This document shows positions 41,993-50,077 of a DNA stretch of 52,475 nt, in pieces. The DNA lies in contig CAKSGV010000017.1 of assembly GCA_934454845.1 (NCBI GenBank), forward strand, positions 1-52,475, given 5' to 3'. The notes under the pieces were generated by a model. It was not told the origin of the DNA, searched no databases, and worked only from the letters and a program-made list of their open reading frames with translations. The position numbers were made by a program, and so were the translations under genes. Within the stretch, counting starts at the first letter, position 1, and each line of letters opens with the position of its first letter. The DNA is from an uncultured Eubacteriales bacterium (lineage in GTDB: Bacteria > Bacillota > Clostridia > Oscillospirales > Acutalibacteraceae).

Positions 41993-42067
41993 AACAGCTC
42001 AATATTCAAAAACGCAATTTGTGCAGCATTAAATCACCGCACATTCGCATATAGCGATGAATATAAA

Positions 42068-45000
42068 TTACTTCGCAATTTCAGCAAGAAGAGCGTCTAT
42101 CGTAACACCGTCAGCTGCGTAGGTATCCATTTTACCGTTTGTTGCAAATCTTACAGCATCGCGAACAGAAAGACCTTCATAGTTAGCGGTTACATAATAC
42201 TTGCTTGAATAAGTACCTCCAAATCCGCCGAGGAAATCAATCATAGCATTGAGATAAGCCTGACCGCCGATATTGCCAAACTCTCCGATAGCGGAAATAC
42301 CTTTTGCACTATCAACGAATTTCTTTTCAAGAGTGCTGAATGTATTATAGTCACCTGCGAATGCCGCGTCTTTAAGTGTAACGAAATCATCAGCAAGAGA
42401 TGCGCCCAAGCTATTGGTTACAGCTTTAACTTCTGTAACTGAAAGTGTAGCCGATCCGTTGATTCCGAAATAAAGGGTATCAATAGCGCTGAAAACTTCA
42501 TTGCCTTCTTTATCAAGCTTAGCAATCTCTTTCCAGTCTGCACCGAATACATCGTTGAAAGAAATTTTGGTCCATGTTCCCGCTTTAAGAGTTACAGCAT
42601 TGCGATAAGCTAAACCGACTGTACCACCGCTAGCACTTGCAAAAATGTTCGGATTTGCATTTCCGAGAGTCGGGAAAATACGCATTGCAACATCTGCAGA
42701 AGATTTTACATAGAGCACAAGATCATCGGTAGTGTCATCAAGACTTACAGGATTTGCAGAAACGGCTTTTATCACACCATTTTCAAATGAGATAACGCCC
42801 GATTTTGCTATCGAAGCTGAATAAGCAGAAGTAAAATCAAGGCTTCCGGTTTCGGCAGCTTCAAGAGTGAGATCTGTTTCGGATGAATCTTCTTTAAGAC
42901 CATTCTTAGCAAGAGTCGGAACGAAAGAAGAATTTACATAAGAAATATTGTCAGCAGCTTTTACAATCGCGTCAAGATTTGCTACGGCACGACTCAAATA
43001 ACTAATATTATTAAGAGCAGTCTTATATTCAGCGTCTTCACCGAATTCAGCATCGAATGCAGCGAATATGCTGTCAAGTGTAGCCTTATCAGAATAGTTT
43101 GCAGCAATATTTGCTTTAACAGAGAGAAGAGCTGTTATAATAGCGTCTTTATCAGTTGCATTGTTTAAAACTGTGAGTAACTTATCAGCATCTGTATAAG
43201 TTACAATTGCTTTGGCGTTTCCGATAGTGATTTTTCCGCCGTCAAACGCAGCAAGTCTGACAAGAACATCCTTAAACTGAGCATTTGCAGCAAAGTTTTT
43301 GTGTGTTGTTCTGTTGTTCCAAGAGGAAGCATAAAGATCTTTTACGCTAATGGTGTTAACAACGTTATTAGTAAGGTTTTTAGCGGAAGAACCGCCGATA
43401 TTTGCATAGTAAGTTCCATCAATATCGGTTCCTCTGATAGTTCTGGAAGTGCCGTTTCCAAGGTAAACCATTACGTTTACTTTAGTAACATTGTTAGCTG
43501 TGAAATCATAAACGATATCCTGAACATCGCCGATATTAACATTTAAATCCGGGTTTGAAAGGATAACAGAACCTTTAAGAGTTCCGGTGTTATCCGAAGC
43601 GTACGCACCGCCATACATCTCAGAACCGAATGTTTTGGAATCAACATTAGCGGTCTGTGTTCCGTTTTCGTCAACATAAGAAGTAATATTAAGCGGATAA
43701 GAAACTGTCTTCGTTCCGGAAAGAACATAAACGGCAGCGTCTTTAAAAGCCGCAAGTTTTAAATCTTTATAACCGGAATTTGCTTTTTCATAAGCGGCAA
43801 CAGCTTTGGAAAGATTACCGTTATCATCAACATAACCGAGTGCAAGAGCTTTTACGGAAGCTTTATAAGCGTCATCGGCAGTTGAAAACGTTTCCTGAGC
43901 AATTTTTGATTTTGAGTAAATCGCAGGAGTGCCCATTGTAAGAGTGAGTTCTTCGCCGTCATCAAGAACAACACAAGCTATAAAACGGTAAGACTTATTT
44001 ATATCATGACCGTCAAGCGCTTTTTCAAGATCATATTCTTTAAGACTGAATTTATTCCATCCGGATTTTACCTTCATCGAATCGTCGGTATAAGTAACAT
44101 ATTTAGAATTACCGTCATAGTAAACAGAAATCTTGAATGTACCTACAGCCTTATCGGCATGATACCAAAAAGAGATATCGGCGAGATCTTCAAGAGCTAC
44201 GGTAGCACTCCTGTAACTATCATCTGCAAACAAACCGTTAGAATTATACATTGCGGTATCGGTTTGAGTATTGAAGGTGTACTGAACAGCTGTATTTCCA
44301 AGCTCGGAGAAAAGCGGAGCATTGGCAGCGTCAGGAAGAGCTGTAACAGAAGAAATTACTGTATTTGAAGCGTTAGAACCGGAAGCATTGAAAGCATCGC
44401 CTCTTAATGTAAAGTTAGAAATTTTAGCAGAAACATAAAGCTTATTATAATACTTATTCAAGTTAAATTTAATAACATCATCGGCAAACTCAGTCTTAAC
44501 TGCAGCAACGGCAGCATTGTATTCTTCTTCATTAGAGATAAAACTTGCATCAAACGTATCGTTTAAGAAAGCATCGAGTGAAGAAAGATCGTCAGCATTG
44601 ATAGCTGCGGCAGCAGTTGCAAATGCAGGATCATTATAAACAAGAGTGCCGTCATAGAAAGTTACTCCGGTGCAATCTTTAAGAGTAGCAGTTTGAGCAT
44701 AAAGAGAATTGAAATATCTCTCATTGTTCATAGTTGTCCAAGTAGAATCGGTTGCTCTGTCAGACCAGTTTTTAACAGTATTAGCATCATAAAAAGTTTT
44801 TATAGAAGCTTCATTATCAGTGCCTGTTTCAAGCTTGCCGGCACTGCCTTTTTGACCTACACCATAAAAGTCTGTTCCCTCGAAATAATCTCCGCGTCTG
44901 GTATAAGTACCACTCGTGTTAAAAATATAAAGAAGAAGATTGCAGGTTCCGTCTTTCTGATTGAAAGTGAACTTAATATCATCGATATCTGCAATTTTAA

Positions 45001-45346
45001 TATTATACTTTTTAGCCGCTTCAGCTAAAGTATAATAAACTCCGGCAGCAGTATTTATTTTAGTAGCACTTCCGGCGGTGTTGTTAAGCTCGGTTGTGAA
45101 TTCAACCTTACCGTCAACAGCTGTTACATCAGCACCGGTGGAGGCAACATTATTGTCCCACTTAGTAACAGTTATCGGGAGGTTTCTCTTGGCATTTGTA
45201 AGCGCAGTTTTAAGGCTTTCCACTGCAGCCGCTTTGTCCGCGTCTGCCGCGCCGGCAAAGAGATTGAGAACCGGGCTCATCAACCCGATTATCAATGAAA
45301 GCGCGAGAACAACTCCCATCAATTTTTTGAATTTTTTGGTTTTCAT
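42068..45346 (-). CDS. Large secreted protein with duplicated beta-rich modules
   Basis: A 1092-residue protein of unknown function, with a Sec signal peptide (basic start, hydrophobic core about 10-30, cleavage near FAGA). I see two module types in A-B-A-B order. Type A (about 100-240 and 560-720) shares DI-DI-aromatic-F followed later by RRGDYFEGTDFYGVG or TIRGTDIDGTYYANIG. Type B (about 320-485 and 815-990) shares GWNKFSLKEY or TWTKISFNDVF. They look like carbohydrate-binding jelly rolls. The C-terminus (SVRDAVRFATNGKMD to the end) vaguely recalls the paired helices of a dockerin, without calcium loops. No wall anchor. The ATG at 45346 has GGGAG 9 nt upstream; the promoter is strong, so the protein is likely abundant. 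Confidence 0.75.
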   Translation of the reverse strand: MKTKKFKKLMGVVLALSLIIGLMSPVLNLFAGAADADKAAAVESLKTALTNAKRNLPITVTKWDNNVASTGADVTAVDGKVEFTTELNNTAGSATKINTAAGVYYTLAEAAKKYNIKIADIDDIKFTFNQKDGTCNLLLYIFNTSGTYTRRGDYFEGTDFYGVGQKGSAGKLETGTDNEASIKTFYDANTVKNWSDRATDSTWTTMNNERYFNSLYAQTATLKDCTGVTFYDGTLVYNDPAFATAAAAINADDLSSLDAFLNDTFDASFISNEEEYNAAVAAVKTEFADDVIKFNLNKYYNKLYVSAKISNFTLRGDAFNASGSNASNTVISSVTALPDAANAPLFSELGNTAVQYTFNTQTDTAMYNSNGLFADDSYRSATVALEDLADISFWYHADKAVGTFKISVYYDGNSKYVTYTDDSMKVKSGWNKFSLKEYDLEKALDGHDINKSYRFIACVVLDDGEELTLTMGTPAIYSKSKIAQETFSTADDAYKASVKALALGYVDDNGNLSKAVAAYEKANSGYKDLKLAAFKDAAVYVLSGTKTVSYPLNITSYVDENGTQTANVDSKTFGSEMYGGAYASDNTGTLKGSVILSNPDLNVNIGDVQDIVYDFTANNVTKVNVMVYLGNGTSRTIRGTDIDGTYYANIGGSSAKNLTNNVVNTISVKDLYASSWNNRTTHKNFAANAQFKDVLVRLAAFDGGKITIGNAKAIVTYTDADKLLTVLNNATDKDAIITALLSVKANIAANYSDKATLDSIFAAFDAEFGEDAEYKTALNNISYLSRAVANLDAIVKAADNISYVNSSFVPTLAKNGLKEDSSETDLTLEAAETGSLDFTSAYSASIAKSGVISFENGVIKAVSANPVSLDDTTDDLVLYVKSSADVAMRIFPTLGNANPNIFASASGGTVGLAYRNAVTLKAGTWTKISFNDVFGADWKEIAKLDKEGNEVFSAIDTLYFGINGSATLSVTEVKAVTNSLGASLADDFVTLKDAAFAGDYNTFSTLEKKFVDSAKGISAIGEFGNIGGQAYLNAMIDFLGGFGGTYSSKYYVTANYEGLSVRDAVRFATNGKMDTYAADGVTIDALLAEIAK

Positions 45347-45431
45347 GATCACATACTCCCTCTTAATAGAAATTTGGATTTAAAAAGAGAAAAACGCCAT
45401 TAGGGTATAATAACCCTTATTTACATTTATT

Positions 45432-45460
45432 ATTATAAAGCCTAATCTTAAAAAGGTCAA
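45432..45460 (-). promoter_or_regulatory. Strong promoter of the large secreted-protein gene
   Basis: On the minus strand: TTGACC (45455-45460), 17-bp spacer, perfect TATAAT (45432-45437). A small hairpin (AGGGT..ACCCT, about 45400-45418) at the start of the transcript could protect the 5' end of the mRNA. Confidence 0.92.
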
Positions 45461-45537
45461 GGATTTTTTTGAATTTTTCTTAATAAATTATACTTTTTTA
45501 AAAATCAAAATTCTACACAATTTTTTCTGTTTCGGAA

Positions 45538-45561
45538 TTTTTTGTTCTATAGAACAAAAAA
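45538..45561. other. Perfect 24-bp palindrome, possible operator
   Basis: Two exact 12-nt half sites (left half TTTTTTGTTCTA) meeting with no spacer, directly beside the lipoprotein terminator and about 78 bp upstream of the -35 of the large secreted-protein gene. It may be an operator, or may serve as the U-tract and second hairpin of the terminator. Confidence 0.4.
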
Positions 45562-45596
45562 ATCGGTTGCAAAACCATTTGATTTTGCAACCGATT
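45561..45596 (-). terminator. Terminator of the cohesin-peptide-lipoprotein set
   Basis: A perfect 14-bp stem (AATCGGTTGCAAAA, 45561-45574; complement 45583-45596) with an 8-nt loop, followed on the minus strand by seven T. It begins 5 bp after the lipoprotein stop codon. Confidence 0.93.
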
Positions 45597-45601
45597 ATAT
45601 T

Positions 45602-45967
45602 TTAACGCCAAGGCTTAAAGCCTTTCATAGAATCTTCATCAGATGTATTTTCTTTTGAGCCGGAAGACGAACTTGACGGCTTCGAAGAACTTGAATTCTT
45701 TGAAGATGATGAACTTTTAGATGACGATTTTGAAGAAGATTTAGAAGAGGAAGACTTCTTAGAGGAACTGTTTTCCTTTAAAAATTCCTCATCTATCTCG
45801 ACAACCGCACTGCTGTTTTTATCAGTGCCGGGTGCTATTTCATCGACGCCGCTTGTGCCGACATCGATCTTCGGCTTAGTTGTCTTTTTGTTTTTCTTTC
45901 CGCAGCCGCACAATGCAAACATTGCGAGAAGAACCGCAAAAGACAAAGCAATAATCCTTTTTTTCAT
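45602..45967 (-). CDS. Small Ser/Lys-rich lipoprotein
   Basis: A 121-residue predicted lipoprotein. The signal peptide ends in a lipobox-like LCGC at residues 19-22, with Cys22 the likely lipidation site (LC-G-C, slightly off consensus). After an acidic stretch (DEIAPGTDKNSSAVVEIDEEF) comes a low-complexity tract of Ser and Lys, about residues 67-106, made of SSSK and SSKSSS units, then KGFKPWR at the end. Such tails often span or bind the cell wall. No enzymatic domain. No good ribosome binding site is visible; the start is 12 bp after the stop of the 46-residue peptide gene, suggesting coupled translation. Confidence 0.7.
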   Translation of the reverse strand: MKKRIIALSFAVLLAMFALCGCGKKNKKTTKPKIDVGTSGVDEIAPGTDKNSSAVVEIDEEFLKENSSSKKSSSSKSSSKSSSKSSSSSKNSSSSKPSSSSSGSKENTSDEDSMKGFKPWR

Positions 45968-45979
45968 ATCGGCAACCGA

Positions 45980-46120
45980 TCAGCCTGCGATATCAGAATC
46001 GTCAATATCAACGCTGCCGCCCGGAGTTGTGGGCTCGATAACATCATCGCTGACAGTTAAAATATCTTCAGCAGATAACTTTAAGATTTCTATAGACGCA
46101 TTTTCAAAAGCTTTTTTCAT
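45980..46120 (-). CDS. 46-residue peptide of unknown function
   Basis: A short gene below common size cutoffs. It starts MKKAFENASIEILKLSAEDI, continues LTVSDDVIEPTTPGGSVDID and ends DSDIAG. AGGTGA lies 6 nt before the ATG and AAGGAG a little further up, so translation is likely. It is 20 bp after the cohesin-domain gene and 12 bp before the lipoprotein gene. The pattern (MKK start, short amphipathic part, acidic Gly/Pro tail) resembles small uncharacterised peptides common in gut Firmicutes; it has no cysteines, no signal peptide, and no modification enzymes beside it. Confidence 0.7.
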   Translation of the reverse strand: MKKAFENASIEILKLSAEDILTVSDDVIEPTTPGGSVDIDDSDIAG

Positions 46121-46140
46121 TTTATGTCACCTGCTCCTTA

Positions 46141-47280
46141 TTATTTATTATAGTTCTGGATCTCTGCAGAGAAGATTACGGAATCATCATCCTTAATTCC
46201 ATAGCCGACTGCATAATATTTCTTGCCAGCTTCAGTTTTAACGCGAAGTGCATACTGGAATGAAGTTGCATCCGAATTTTTCCACATATATGTGCTGCTT
46301 TTTACCGCATAAACCGCAAGAGATACGTCGTTTTTACCGTTAATGGTAAGACCGCCGTCTTCTGCCCATATATCTTTGTTATTCGCATATGTTTTATAAA
46401 TAGAGTTTATAACCTGGTTATCAGTGTAGCCTTTAGCTCTGTAATACTCTGCGAAAGCGTCAAAATCGCCGACCATAAGAAGTGTTCCGTAAGTCTTAGC
46501 TGTTACGCTGTCAACATAAGTACCAAACTGAACATAACCGTCTTTCTTAGCGCCTTCGTTTTCAGCAAGGATATTTTCGGAGGTACCGAAAGTGGTGAAT
46601 CCTAAAGAAGCATCAGGCTTTTTGAACTTATCCACTTTAACGTCGCCTGCTTTAAGAGCGAAAGAACCGTCAGCGTTCTTCTTATAAAAATTTCCTGCAT
46701 CGTCATAAGCAGAACCGAAAGGAACGAAAGAATCGCTGTCATCGAGATTTTCGGATTTATCCTCTGTTACGGGAACAGTGGTTGTATCAGTACGGTTGAT
46801 AACTATAGAACCGTCAAAAGATTTGCAGGCTTTAATTGCATTCTCGCCCTTATCTACCATAAGAAGATCGGAAACTTTGAATTCCTTTGTTCCGACAGCT
46901 GCGTCGGCTTTAACTGTGAAAGGAAGATCAGCATAAGCCTCGGATGTTCCTTCATTAACTGCTACTACGCTTACATAACCAGCGCTATCAACAGCTTTCG
47001 CATGAACAAAATTTGACTGAAGATGGGTATTGAAAGTGTCAACATCAGCTGCTAAAGCAACAGAATTATAGCTTACTTTAAACTGCAAACCTGCAACAGC
47101 GCCGATATTTTTGAAAGTGATCCTCACATTAACTATTTCACCGGGCTTTGCAGCTACGCCGCTTTTTGAAACAGCAACAGTGGGATTAGCAGATGCGGCG
47201 GAGGCGCCTATACACATACAACCAAAAGCTACCGCACACATCAGCACAAGTGCCAGGGACTTTTTCATTAGAGATTTCAT
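46141..47280 (-). CDS. Secreted cohesin-domain protein
   Basis: A 379-residue protein with a Sec signal peptide (about 1-29). Residues about 31-160 look like a cohesin or cohesin-like fold: VSKSGVAAKPGEIVNVRITF, then NIGAVAGLQFKVSYNSVAL, and FTVKADAAVGTKEFKVSDL. A linker TTTVPVTEDKSENLDDSD follows. The C-terminal 190 residues (from SFVPFGSAYDD) form a domain I do not recognise, rich in Tyr and Lys, ending in KYYAVGYGIKDDDSVIFSAEI. There is no dockerin, SLH or sortase motif, so attachment to the cell is unclear. AGGAG lies 9 nt before the ATG. It is first of a three-gene set and is divergent from the AraC gene. Confidence 0.75.
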   Translation of the reverse strand: MKSLMKKSLALVLMCAVAFGCMCIGASAASANPTVAVSKSGVAAKPGEIVNVRITFKNIGAVAGLQFKVSYNSVALAADVDTFNTHLQSNFVHAKAVDSAGYVSVVAVNEGTSEAYADLPFTVKADAAVGTKEFKVSDLLMVDKGENAIKACKSFDGSIVINRTDTTTVPVTEDKSENLDDSDSFVPFGSAYDDAGNFYKKNADGSFALKAGDVKVDKFKKPDASLGFTTFGTSENILAENEGAKKDGYVQFGTYVDSVTAKTYGTLLMVGDFDAFAEYYRAKGYTDNQVINSIYKTYANNKDIWAEDGGLTINGKNDVSLAVYAVKSSTYMWKNSDATSFQYALRVKTEAGKKYYAVGYGIKDDDSVIFSAEIQNYNK

Positions 47281-47410
47281 TCTGAGTAACTCCTATCCGG
47301 CATACGCCTAGTTTTGAAAAAATACGCTTTTTCTCCGAAGAGATTTTTATACATTTATAGTTTACAACATCATGCATTTAAAATCTATGCGTAATTTTAT
47401 CAAAATTATT

Positions 47411-47425
47411 TGATTTTTTATCATA
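47411..47425. promoter_or_regulatory. 15-nt motif shared with the ABC operon promoter
   Basis: Plus strand TGATTTTTTATCATA, identical at 14 of 15 positions to 41773-41787. It lies between the cohesin gene and the divergent AraC gene, a natural site for the AraC product. On the minus strand a possible -10 (TAGATT) falls about 23 bp downstream, close to the 25 bp seen at the ABC promoter. The region is AT-rich, so chance similarity is not excluded. Confidence 0.4.
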
Positions 47426-47438
47426 GAATAAATAATAC

Positions 47439-47467
47439 TTGAAAATTTATCATTTTTGTATAATAAT
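47439..47467 (+). promoter_or_regulatory. Possible promoter of the AraC gene
   Basis: TTGAAA (47439-47444), 17-bp spacer, AATAAT (47462-47467); an overlapping TATAAT sits 3 bp nearer. A leader of about 105 nt would follow, containing an AAAGCTT/AAGCTTT dyad before a T-tract near 47482-47525. Confidence 0.45.
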
Positions 47468-47580
47468 ATATCATATCTAAAAAAGCTTAAATATAAGGTT
47501 TTCATTAAAAAAGCTTTATTTTTTTCGAAAATTAATGTGATTTCTTATCAATTTTTAGCAAAGGGGAACGCGTAAAATTT

Positions 47581-48402
47581 ATGCAATCGGCGAACAAACT
47601 TTGGTTCGACGGGTTTTCATTGCAGCTATCCTACGGCAAAAAACTGACGGACAGTATCAAAACCCTGGAAAACTATGAAATAATCTATATATACCGCGGA
47701 AAATGCGTACATATATTAAACGGAAAGACAAGCGAGCTTACCTCAGGGGAAATGCTGATAATGGGTGAAGATGACTCACATTGCTTTTTAAGGCAGCAGA
47801 CGGACACGGTGATAATCTCTCTTTCGGTCTCAAAAGAAAAAATGGCTGAATTTATTAAGCCGTATGAAAAAGTAAACAAAGAAACTGCGATCAAAAGCAA
47901 GCTTATTCACTTAAACCTTTTTCAGCAGCACTATTTATCCGAAACTTACGGCGGGCTTGTCAAAAAAGCGGCGGAGGATCAGAAAAACTGTAATATTATA
48001 TTAGGTGCTGTTTTGCCGATGTTTTATCTCGATATAATATCGGTCAAAAAATCCGAAAACAACTCGGTGCCTAAAAGCTTTACGGAGCTTGTGGCAGAAA
48101 TGTCAAAGCCGGAAAATATTCGCGGCGGAATTGACGCAATGCTTGAAATTTCAAACTTCAGCCATTCTCACCTTTGCAGGCTGTTTAAGTCTTATATGAA
48201 TATGTCGCCGCATCAATATATATCGACTCTTCGAATGGATCAGGCATTCAATCTGATAGCCAACACCGATATTTCCTTTGAAAACGTCGCTGAGCAGGTG
48301 GGATATTCTTCATTCAGCCATTTCAGCCTGAAATTCAAAGAAACATTCGGAAAAACTCCTGCTGCGATAAGGCGGGAATATTATAAAAATACCAAAGATT
48401 AA
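47581..48402 (+). CDS. AraC family transcriptional regulator
   Basis: A 273-residue regulator. The N-terminal cupin-like sensor (about 1-150: YEIIYIYRGKCVHILNGKTSELTSGE) should bind a sugar; the C-terminal domain (about 170-273) has two helix-turn-helix motifs, MLEISNFSHSHLCRLFKSYMN and VAEQVGYSSFSHFSLKFKETFG. These are typical of activators of carbohydrate genes. It is divergent from the cohesin gene, and a motif beside it recurs at the ABC operon promoter, so those are its likely targets. AAGGGG lies rather far (about 13 nt) from the ATG. The inducer is unknown. Confidence 0.92.
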   Translation: MQSANKLWFDGFSLQLSYGKKLTDSIKTLENYEIIYIYRGKCVHILNGKTSELTSGEMLIMGEDDSHCFLRQQTDTVIISLSVSKEKMAEFIKPYEKVNKETAIKSKLIHLNLFQQHYLSETYGGLVKKAAEDQKNCNIILGAVLPMFYLDIISVKKSENNSVPKSFTELVAEMSKPENIRGGIDAMLEISNFSHSHLCRLFKSYMNMSPHQYISTLRMDQAFNLIANTDISFENVAEQVGYSSFSHFSLKFKETFGKTPAAIRREYYKNTKD

Positions 48403-48430
48403 AAAAGCTCCCTAAAAAGGGAGCTTTTTT
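48401..48430. terminator. Bidirectional terminator between araC-type gene and mrnC
   Basis: A 13-bp stem (AAAAAAGCTCCCT, 48401-48413; complement 48418-48430) with a 4-nt loop and A/T tracts on both sides. It overlaps the last base pairs of both convergent genes and can end both transcripts. Confidence 0.92.
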
Positions 48431-48800
48431 AATCGGAATTTATAATGATATTAAAGAGTTCTCTTATTCTTTCGGTATTCTTTGAAAGATAAAGATATCC
48501 GAAGAGACATTCAAGACCGGTGGCTGTGTGGTATTGCTTGCCTGTAGCATTTTTAGGGATATTGCCTGTGTGAAAATTTCTGCCTCTTTTAAAAATCTCG
48601 ATTTCTTTAGAATCGAGCAAAGGCTCTATAATTTCAAATGCTTTTGCCTGATTCGGCGCGCTTACGAAGCCGACCGACAGCGAATGGAGATCCTTAGAAG
48701 AGCGATTTACTCCCGCCAGGTGTTCTCTGACCAAAAGACCGTAAACCGCATCGCCGACAAAAGCGAGGACAGACGGGCTTAAAAGTTCTGAATTTTCCAT
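48429..48800 (-). CDS. mrnC: Mini-ribonuclease III
   Basis: A 123-residue RNase III catalytic domain without the double-stranded RNA-binding domain. In B. subtilis it matures 23S rRNA. The catalytic aspartate lies in LAFVGDAVYGLLVREHL and the second acidic site is the Glu in TGLECLFGYLYL. FKRGRNFHTGNIPKNAT is the conserved basic loop. The usual Glu after GDA(V/I)(Y/F) is Gly here; that residue is not one of the main metal ligands. It starts 5 bp after obg. Confidence 0.93.
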   Translation of the reverse strand: MENSELLSPSVLAFVGDAVYGLLVREHLAGVNRSSKDLHSLSVGFVSAPNQAKAFEIIEPLLDSKEIEIFKRGRNFHTGNIPKNATGKQYHTATGLECLFGYLYLSKNTERIRELFNIIINSD

Positions 48801-48805
48801 ACCGT

Positions 48806-50074
48806 TTACACCACATATTCAAACTCGATATCGTAAACGCTGACGGTGTCGCCCTCGTTTATCCCGGCTTTTACAAGAGCGTCAATAATTCCGCTCGATC
48901 TTAAAATTCTTTCAAAGTAAGCAAGAGAATCATAATTATCGGGATCTATTGAATCCATAATATTAAGAAGCCAGGGAGCATTTTCCACAAAGAAAACGCC
49001 GTCTTCCGCGCGCACCGTAAAATCACGGGATTTTGAAGTTATCTCAATGGGCTTAACTTCCGGTTCAAATTTCTTGATAGGCTCCAAATGCGAAAGAGTT
49101 GAAGCGATACAGTCAAGAAGATCGTCTACTCCCTCTCTTATAGCCGCCATAACAGGGAAAAATTTATATCCCTTTTCTTCAAAATACTTTTTAAGCGACG
49201 CTACGGTTTCATCGTCGCAAAGGTCGCATTTATTGCCTGCGATTATCTGAGGTCTGCTTTTAAGCTCGGGGCTGAAAATTTCAAGCTCTTTATTTATTTT
49301 TTCGAAATCCTCTTTAGGATCTCTGCCCTCGGAGCCCGAAACATCTATCACGTGGACAAGCATTCTGCACCTTTCGACGTGGCGCAGAAATTCGTGTCCT
49401 AATCCTGCTCCGCCGCCTGCGCCCTCGATAAGACCGGGGATATCCGCCATAACAAATGAATTCCCCTCGGAATATCTTACAACGCCGAGAACGGGGGTGA
49501 GGGTGGTAAAATGATAGTTGGCGATTTTAGGCTTCGCCTCGCTTACGACCGAAACGAGAGTGGACTTGCCGACATTCGGAAAGCCTATAAGTCCTACGTC
49601 CGCCAAGAGCTTAAGCTCTAAGGTAACATCCATTTCCTCGCCGGGATTGCCTCTTTTGGCAAACCTCGGAACCTGGCGGGTGGAAGTGGCAAAGTGGGTA
49701 TTGCCCCAGCCGCCGTTTCCTCCCTTTGCGACAACGACTTCCTCTTCATCGGAAATATCGGCGATTATTCTGCCTGTTTCGGCATCTTTAATAACAGTGC
49801 CTATCGGCACGCTGATATAAAGCGGCTGTGCTTTTTTGCCGGAGCAGCGGGAAGCGCCGCCGTTTTGTCCGTTTTCAGCGCAGTATTTCCTTTTATATCT
49901 GAAGTCGGCAAGGGTGGAAAGGTTACTGTCGGCAACAAATATTATATCGCCGCCTCTGCCCCCGTCGCCGCCGTCAGGTCCGCCTGCGGCAACATACTTT
50001 TCTCTGTGGAAAGATACGGCACCGTCGCCCCCGTTGCCGGCCTTCAAATGAATTTTGGCAATATCAACAAACAT
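48806..50074 (-). CDS. obg: GTPase Obg/CgtA
   Basis: An essential GTPase involved in large-subunit assembly and stress response. 422 residues. The glycine-rich Obg fold (about 1-158, with GGDGAVSFHREKYVAAGGPDGGDGG in two parts) is followed by the G domain: GFPNVGKSTLV (G1), DIPGLIEGA (G3), NKCDL (G4). The C-terminal OCT domain (about 345-422) ends in SVYDIEFEYVV. It lies 3 bp after the zinc-ribbon gene. Confidence 0.97.
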   Translation of the reverse strand: MFVDIAKIHLKAGNGGDGAVSFHREKYVAAGGPDGGDGGRGGDIIFVADSNLSTLADFRYKRKYCAENGQNGGASRCSGKKAQPLYISVPIGTVIKDAETGRIIADISDEEEVVVAKGGNGGWGNTHFATSTRQVPRFAKRGNPGEEMDVTLELKLLADVGLIGFPNVGKSTLVSVVSEAKPKIANYHFTTLTPVLGVVRYSEGNSFVMADIPGLIEGAGGGAGLGHEFLRHVERCRMLVHVIDVSGSEGRDPKEDFEKINKELEIFSPELKSRPQIIAGNKCDLCDDETVASLKKYFEEKGYKFFPVMAAIREGVDDLLDCIASTLSHLEPIKKFEPEVKPIEITSKSRDFTVRAEDGVFFVENAPWLLNIMDSIDPDNYDSLAYFERILRSSGIIDALVKAGINEGDTVSVYDIEFEYVV

Positions 50075-50077
50075 CTT

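Noticed and set aside
41626..42067. Search for an additional gene or small RNA in the AT-rich gap
   Set aside because: Only the ABC promoter, the shared motif and the terminator of the next gene could be supported; the rest has stops in all frames and no distinct structure.
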